Source: Cymodocea nodosa (taxonomy: Eukaryota; Streptophyta; Magnoliopsida; Alismatales; Cymodoceaceae). Taken from it: a DNA stretch of 64,000 bases. Positions within the stretch are counted from its first letter, which is position 1; every line of letters begins with the position of its first letter. The stretch spans positions 17,305,501 through 17,369,500 of the forward strand of contig CM072339.1 of assembly GCA_036874045.1 (NCBI GenBank). Direction: 5' to 3'. Shown in pieces: positions 58,664-64,000 of the stretch. The position numbers were made by a program, and so were the translations under genes. The notes under the pieces are model-generated. The model had not been told where the DNA came from. It ran no database searches and was given only the letters and a program-made list of their open reading frames with translations.

Positions 58664-59817
58664 GTCACGAACGAAACTTCGTGGGTTTAGCGGTTACTGA
58701 AATTTGAAATTAGAAGTGGAACACGTATCCATGAAAATAGGAACCATATTGCACGTTACAAGACACATACTTGCAACGAGATTCATTTTCCTTATGGACG
58801 TGCATTATAAATATAGAACAAAATGTTATTTACAAGTTACCAACACTTAAGGGAAGAAAGAAAATTCGTTGGGGAACTAGAAGGAGAAGTAGTTGATTCA
58901 ACTTCATCCGTCAATAACTATTTACTGAAAACAAAGCATCAGATTGGTATGTAATTAATCTTCTGCTATTTTACTTTATGTTAAGAGTTTATGAGCACAT
59001 GGATTCATTCTCCTAGCACTAAACGATTAGTAAGAATACCTACACAAGATTATTCAACACAGAGGTGTACTAAAATATTTTTAAAATTGGACTTTAACGA
59101 AATCCTTAGGGGTGTAGCTAACCTTTCTTTAAAAGAGAACGAAGATATGATTGCTCCACTAGAAAAACCATTAGGAGAAATTCTGTATTCTGAACTAGTT
59201 GATGAACCTTCATGTATTCGATTGCCAAACTTTGAGGGAGATAGGTTTGAACTGAAATCTAATTATATTAGTCAATTACCACACTTTCATGGATTAGAAA
59301 GAGAAGATGCCTATATTCCTATAGCCACGAACGAAACTTCGTGGGTTTAGTAGTTATTGGAATTTGAAATTAGAAGTGGAACACGTATCCATAAAAATAA
59401 GAACCATACTGCATGTTACAAGACACATTCTTGCAACAAGATTCATTTGCCTTATGGACATGCAATATAAATATAGAACAGAATGTTATTTACTAGTTAC
59501 CAGCACTTGAGGGGAGAAAAGAAAATTCGTTGGGGAACTGGAAGGTGAAGTAGCTAATTTAACTTCATCTGCCAATAACTATTTACTGAAAACAAAGCTT
59601 CAGACTAGTATGTAATTAATCTTCTACTATTTTACTTTATGTAAAGAGTTTATGAGCACATGGATTCATTCTCCTAGCACTAAACGATTAGTAAAAATGC
59701 CTACATAGGATTATTCAACACATAGGCGTACTGAAATATTTTCTGAATTAGACTTTAACGAAATCCTTAAGGGTGTAGCTAACCTTTCTTTAAAAGAGGA
59801 CGAAGATATGACTGCTC
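58664..59817 (+). repeat. Tandem duplication carrying leader and gag start in G2
   Basis: Two copies about 661-663 bases apart. Copy 1 runs 58664-59326, copy 2 from 59327 until element E interrupts it at 59817. Both begin cacgaacgaaacttcgtggg, itself an inverted repeat. Each copy has a TATA-like TATAAATA (58806-58813; 59466-59473) and a gag methionine (58991; 59652). G1 has a single copy. Confidence 0.85.
58991..59326 (+). pseudogene. Displaced gag capsid start of G2, copy 1
   Basis: Open from ATG 58991 through LPNFEGDRFELKSNYISQLP and HGLEREDAY, closely matching G1 14925-14590. It runs into the tandem-duplication junction before the gag core (in G1, FLREFNEVC follows). Copy 2 from 59652 is cut by element E after about 55 codons. 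The gag core itself, if present, lies beyond the window. Confidence 0.8.
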
Positions 59818-61129
59818 TATTAGGATTGGTAGACTCACTAGAAGGGGGGTGAATGGTGAATGTGTGTAAATTTTTATATTCTTTTGAATGTTGAATCAAG
59901 TGTTTCAAACAGTAATGAAATGAGATGATATTAAATGAATGCAAAGCAGTAAAGAAAGATAACACACAGCAAGTTTTAGGTGGTTTACCAACTTGGCTAG
60001 TCCACCCCCAAAATTCACTTGGGCTTCACTAAGTGTTTCAACACTTACATACTTGCTTTCAAGTCAAAGCACGAACCAACAACACAAAAGTTTTCAGGTA
60101 TAAACTTCAGTAAACCAACCTCTAGAGTTTTTAAGTCAAAACTCAAACCAACAACTGAATGAAGCTTTCAGGTAGAAGCCACGAACCAACAGCTTGAATC
60201 TTTCAATCAGAGTTTTGGCGCATAGAGCTTTTTCTGCAGTATATCTTTAGAATATGTTTCACTGTTTGCAGACCTGAGTGTCTTTTTAACTCTCCGAAAA
60301 CCCATTTGAACATCTGTCTGGAATTCTGCACGTGGGAAATTCACTGACTTAAGTTTCGGATAGTTGAACCATAACTCACTGAAATTCTCTTGAGATTTCA
60401 GATAGTTATCTTTCTAACTCTCCGAAAACTTAATTGATCTTCTTTCTGGAATTTTGCACATGGCAATTTCAATAACTTAAGTTTCAGATAGTTAAACTGT
60501 AACTTACCGAAACTCTCTTTGAAATTTCGGATAGTTATCTAACTCTCCGATTTTTCCTTTTAATCTTTTAACTACCAACTTCTCCATTTTGCACGTGCGT
60601 AATAAGATGACTTAAGTTGTGGAAAGTTATACTTGTAACTTTCTGAAAAACTCGAATAGTTATCAACTCTCCGAAAGAAAACTCGGATAGTTATCTAACT
60701 CTCCGAAAAGTCCTTTAAGATTCTGTTTTGTATTTCTACACATGGTTAATTGAATGACTTAAGTTTCAGATAGTTAGCCTTTGTAACTTTCTAATTTTCC
60801 TTTTTCTTTCGGATAGTTAACTCTATAACTCTCCGATCATTCAACCAACTTAACTATCTAATTAAATAACTCTCCGAAGGCTTTGTAAAATCGGATAGTT
60901 ATCCTTCTAACTGTCCGATGAACTTGCTGTTGTTTTACTCTTTGGACCTGTAACTATTCGATTTTCCTGTAGCTTTAAAGCAATATCTTCTGGAACTTTC
61001 TCCATCTGTTCGTCTGCTTGGTTTTTTGTTCTATCTACCTTCTGATCTAATGCTGCACTGACTTATCTGTGAAATACAATATGTTTCCTCACATAGTATT
61101 TGCATTATCAAAATACTCGGGTTCTAACA
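59818..61129 (-). repeat. 3' LTR of element E
   Basis: 1312 bases. 60285-60960 is a repeated block in which cacgtg (or cacatg), gacttaagt, cggatagtta and taactctccgaaa recur about every 130 bases (G-box-like cores near 60329, 60457, 60591, 60749). On the minus strand the order ACTTAAGT, CACGTG, TTTCGG matches the cassette in D and in the gypsy LTRs. The low-coordinate end has the accacctaaa / gtggactag region shared with F's LTR. Confidence 0.88.
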
Positions 61130-61514
61130 ATCTCCCCCTTTTTGATAATGACAAAAACCTTTACAACTATTTACATGTATTTCACTCCCTAGTGTATTTC
61201 TATACATTCAGTCACATAGAGAACTAAATAATAAGATGTTATCAAGACTATACAGACGAGGAGGGATTCCTCCCCCTGACTTTGTGTTGTCTTCTCCCTC
61301 TATCTATGTGCTGAGTTTCTCTTTACCTTTTAATAATTCTCTTTCAGTTCTTGCTAGAAATGCTGTAAGTGACCATATACTTCACTAATTTCCAGATTCT
61401 TCTCCCCCTTTTTGTCATTATATAAAAAGGTAAGACTGATATTGAATGTATCATGCACGAGTATACGTTAGCAAAAAACAATCTCCCATATGGTGAGCTT
61501 GAAGAAAAAAATAT
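61130..61514 (-). other. 3' untranslated end of element E
   Basis: Holds the terminal polypurine tract and two more ggggga-type tracts in the minus sense, with a short AT-rich spacer. No gene. Confidence 0.75.
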
Positions 61515-63281
61515 TTAAAGATCTTGTAAAGAACATATGCCTAGATTTCTTCTAATATGATTAAATGTTGATTCGTTTAAAGGTTTGGTGAAAATATCTG
61601 CAAGTTGATTTTCTATTGGCACAAACTTAAGTGAGATGTCCTCTTTTTCCACATGATCCCTCAGAAAATGATGTCTGATCTCAATATGTTTGGCTCTGGA
61701 ATGAAGTACTGTATTCTTAGATAGACTGATTGCATTGCTGTTGTCACAAAAAATGATTGAATTTTGAATTTTCAGTCTATAATCTGCTAGAGTTTGCTGC
61801 ATCCAAAGGATTTGAGCACAGCATAATCCTACTGCAATATACTCGACTTCAGTAGTAGATAAAGCTATACAATTTTGTTTCCTACTGAACCAGGAGATTA
61901 AAGAATTTCCAAGTAATTGACAAGTACCACTAGTACTTTTTCTATCAGATCTGCTACCTGTATAATCTGCATCACTATAGCTTGTTAAAATCAAATTACT
62001 ATCAACTGAGTAGAATAGTCTGAAATCTTTTGTTCCCTGTAGATATCTGAAAATTCTTTTGACTGATTTCAAGTGCAATTCCTTTGGTGATGCTTGAAAT
62101 CTAACACATAAGCATATACTAAACATAATATCTGGCCTGCTAGCTGAAAGGTATAACAGGGATCCAATCATACCTCTATATTACTTTTGATCCACTATAA
62201 TACTTGAATCATCCATTTCCAGTTTAATGCTTAAACTCATTGGAGTATTTGCAAGTTTGATGGTTTCATAACCAAATTTCTTTAACATCTCTTTGTAGTA
62301 TTTTTCTTGGTTGACAAAAATGCCATTATGCACTTGATGAATCTGTAATCCCAAGAAAAACTTCAATTCCCCCATCATGCTCATTTCGAATTTATTTTTC
62401 ATCAAATTCTGAAATTCATGACAGAGATCTTCTGAAGTGGCTCCAAAGACTATATCATCAACATATATCTGTACAATCAAGATATGCACATCAAATGTTT
62501 TGATAAACAAACTGCTGTCCACTTTGCCTATAGAAAAATTGTTTTCAGTTAAAAACTTTTTCAATTTCTCATACCAAGCTCTAGGTGTCACTTGCAAACC
62601 ATATAGAGCCTTTCTTAGTTTGTATACATGATCCGGCTTGAATTCATCTTCAAATCCAGGAGGTTGTTTAACAAACACTTCTTCCTGAATTTCTCCATTT
62701 AAGAAGGCACTTTTCACATCCATCTGAAACAATCTTATCTTCATACTACTTGCAAAAGCAAGCAACATTCTGATATCTTCAATCCTAGCTACAGGAGCAA
62801 AAGTTTCTTCATAGTCAATTCCTTCCTGCTGATTGTAGTCTTGTGCAACTAATGGAGCTTTATTTCTGAGAATGTTACCTTCTTTATCTAATTTGTTTTT
62901 GAAAATCCATTTAGTTCTAATGATGGATTTTCCTGTAGGTTTTTCTACTAGTTCCCAAACATTATTTTTCTGGAACTGATTTAATTCTTCCTGCATAGCC
63001 ATTTTCCAGTAGGTATCCTTACATTCTTCATCTACTAATTTTGGCTCTATTTCTGACACAAAGGCACAAAAATTGCAAATATCTTGTGCTTTGCTTCTAG
63101 TTTGTACCCCTTTAGATATATTTCCAATAATTTGTTCCTTGGGATGATCAAATCTAAACTTCCAACTATTATGATTCTGATATCTATTGTTAAGATTCTG
63201 GTCTGACACTTGTGAATTGGTATTCTGCTTGCAGTTATCATCTTCAAAGTATTCATTTTCACTATCATTATTAATCTTCAA
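61515..63281 (-). pseudogene. copia RT and RNase H of element E
   Basis: One frame with a single TAA at about 62172-62180 (between DQK and YRGMIGSLL). RT: TKWIFKNKLDKEGNILRNKA, MDVKSAFLNGEIQEEVFVKQ, LRKALYGL, YVDDIVFGAT, and MSMMGELKFFLGLQIHQV. RNase H: IGSLLYLSASRPDIMF, YSDADYTGSRSDRKSTSGTC, LSTTEVEYIAVGLCCAQILW, IIFCDNSNAISLSKN, SRAKHIEIRHHFLRDHVEK, and LADIFTKPLNESTF near the end. It is the least damaged pol in the window; the upstream frame is closed by TAG near 63293 where a Gln codon is likely. Confidence 0.92.
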
Positions 63282-64000
63282 CTTTTTGAAATTCTAGAAT
63301 AGGTCTTCATCAAACTGAACATTTATACTTTCCTCCACTCTTCTATCTTCAGCAAAATATACTCTGTAAGCTCTGCTTCTAGAGGAGTAACCAACAAGTA
63401 TGGCAGGTTCAAACTTTGCATCAAACTTGTCTTTAGTATTTCCTGTATTTAAGACAAAACATTTGCATTCAAATGTCTAATGATGGATTTTCCTGTAGGT
63501 TTTTCTACTAGTTCCCAAACATTATTTTTCTGGAACTGATTTAATTCTTCCTACATAGCCATTTTCCAGTAGGTATCCTTACATTCTTCATCTACTAATT
63601 TTGGCTCTATTTCTGACACAAATGCACAAAAATTGCAAATATCTTGTGCTTTGCTTCTAGTTTGTACCTCTTTAGATATATTTCCAATAATTTGTTCCTT
63701 GGGATGATCAAATCTAAACTTCCAACTATTATGATTCTGATATCTATTGTTAAGATTCTGGTCTGACACTTGTGAATTGGTATTCTGCTTGCAGTTATCA
63801 TCTTCAAAGTATTCATTTTCACTATCATTATTAATCTTCAACTTTTTGAAATTCTAGAACAGGTCTTCATCAAACTGAACATTTATACTTTCCTCCACTC
63901 TTCTATCTTCAGCAAAATATACTCTGTAAGCTCTGCTTCTAGAGGAGTAACCAACAAGTATGGCAGGTTCAAACTTTGCATCAAACTTGTCTTTAGTATT
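62921..64000. repeat. 560-base tandem duplication in pol of element E
   Basis: 62921-63480 is repeated from 63481 to at least 64000 with an offset of exactly 560 bases and only about four differences in 520 bases. It covers the integrase tail and the start of RT (the frame at 63551-63841 repeats 62992-63281). 560 is not a multiple of three, so the duplication shifts the frame. Confidence 0.9.

Larger units (their letters stand above)
45975..59817 (+). mobile_element. Athila-like Ty3/gypsy element G2 (right end off window)
   Basis: Plus-strand relative of G1. 5' LTR 45975-47937; tandemly duplicated primer-site region; solo LTR insertion (48080-50350); zinc-knuckle gag half, protease, RT, RNase H and integrase (50384-55032); arrays; accessory ORF (55774-58014); promoter-like leader and displaced gag capsid half (58664 onward), where element E interrupts it at 59817. 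It preserves the accessory ORF that G1 has lost. Heavily decayed by nonsense mutations. Confidence 0.9.
59818..64000 (-). mobile_element. Ty1/copia element E (SIRE-like), 5' part off window
   Basis: Minus-strand element inserted in G2's gag. 3' LTR 59818-61129 with imperfect terminal inverted repeat TGTTAG...CTAATA. The polypurine tract (aaaaagggggagatt, minus sense, 61130-61144) adjoins it, with further purine tracts near 61265 and 61390. RNase H and RT are at 61515-63281, and a tandem duplication reaches the window edge. The flanking five bases on the left are TGCTC; the partner would lie outside. Confidence 0.9.

Noticed and set aside
60285..60960. CRISPR-like array in the LTR of element E
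   Set aside because: Repeats are diverged promoter-like words of unequal length with no unique spacers, in a plant LTR.

Overview
The window looks like AT-rich nuclear DNA of a flowering plant. It is made almost entirely of nested, decayed LTR retrotransposons plus one insertion of plastid DNA. The plastid piece (ycf2, trnI-CAU, rpl23, rpl2) has land-plant inverted-repeat gene order, and the element proteins are typical plant Ty1/copia and Ty3/gypsy (Athila-like) types. I see no ordinary host gene locus. The only intact protein gene that is neither a transposon nor a plastid gene is an F-box ORF carried inside a gypsy element. The species cannot be named from what I can see.

Layout, left to right. 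(1) 1-667 and 37400-41395 are two parts of one plus-strand SIRE-like copia element, here called F: an LTR piece, then integrase to RNase H and the 3' LTR. (2) Copia element C (minus strand) splits F. Its accessory ORF, pol and second half of gag lie at 668-8913, the first half of gag at 23343-24406, and its 5' LTR at 24608-24870 plus 36010-37399. C was itself hit three times: by a solo LTR (2771-4408, target duplication GACAT), by the complete gypsy element G1 (8914-23342, target duplication ATTCC) and by copia element D (24871-36009), a relative that lies inside C's own LTR in the opposite orientation. (3) 41396-45974 is the plastid insertion. (4) 45975-59817 is a second Athila-like element, G2 (plus strand), carrying a solo LTR of its own superfamily (48080-50350, target duplication GCTGT). 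(5) 59818-64000 is copia element E (minus strand), inserted into G2's gag and running off the window.

Almost every reading frame is broken. The breaks are mostly nonsense changes explained by C-to-T or G-to-A, often CAG to TAG, as expected from deamination of methylated cytosine in silenced DNA. The plastid insertion shows the same signature.

The most interesting signal is sequence shared between the copia and gypsy elements, which should be unrelated. They share (i) a spaced palindrome cassette in their LTRs (ACTTAAGT, GACACGTGTC, TTTCGG, ACTATCC at nearly fixed distances), (ii) a roughly 500-base non-coding segment near the 3' end, and (iii) a homologous accessory ORF of about 750 codons downstream of pol. 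In addition, both gypsy elements have a split, permuted gag: the zinc-knuckle half sits before the protease, while the capsid half lies downstream of integrase behind its own TATA-like sequence. G1 also carries the intact F-box ORF. Together these suggest a community of elements that exchange regulatory and coding modules across superfamilies. All comparisons were made by eye.
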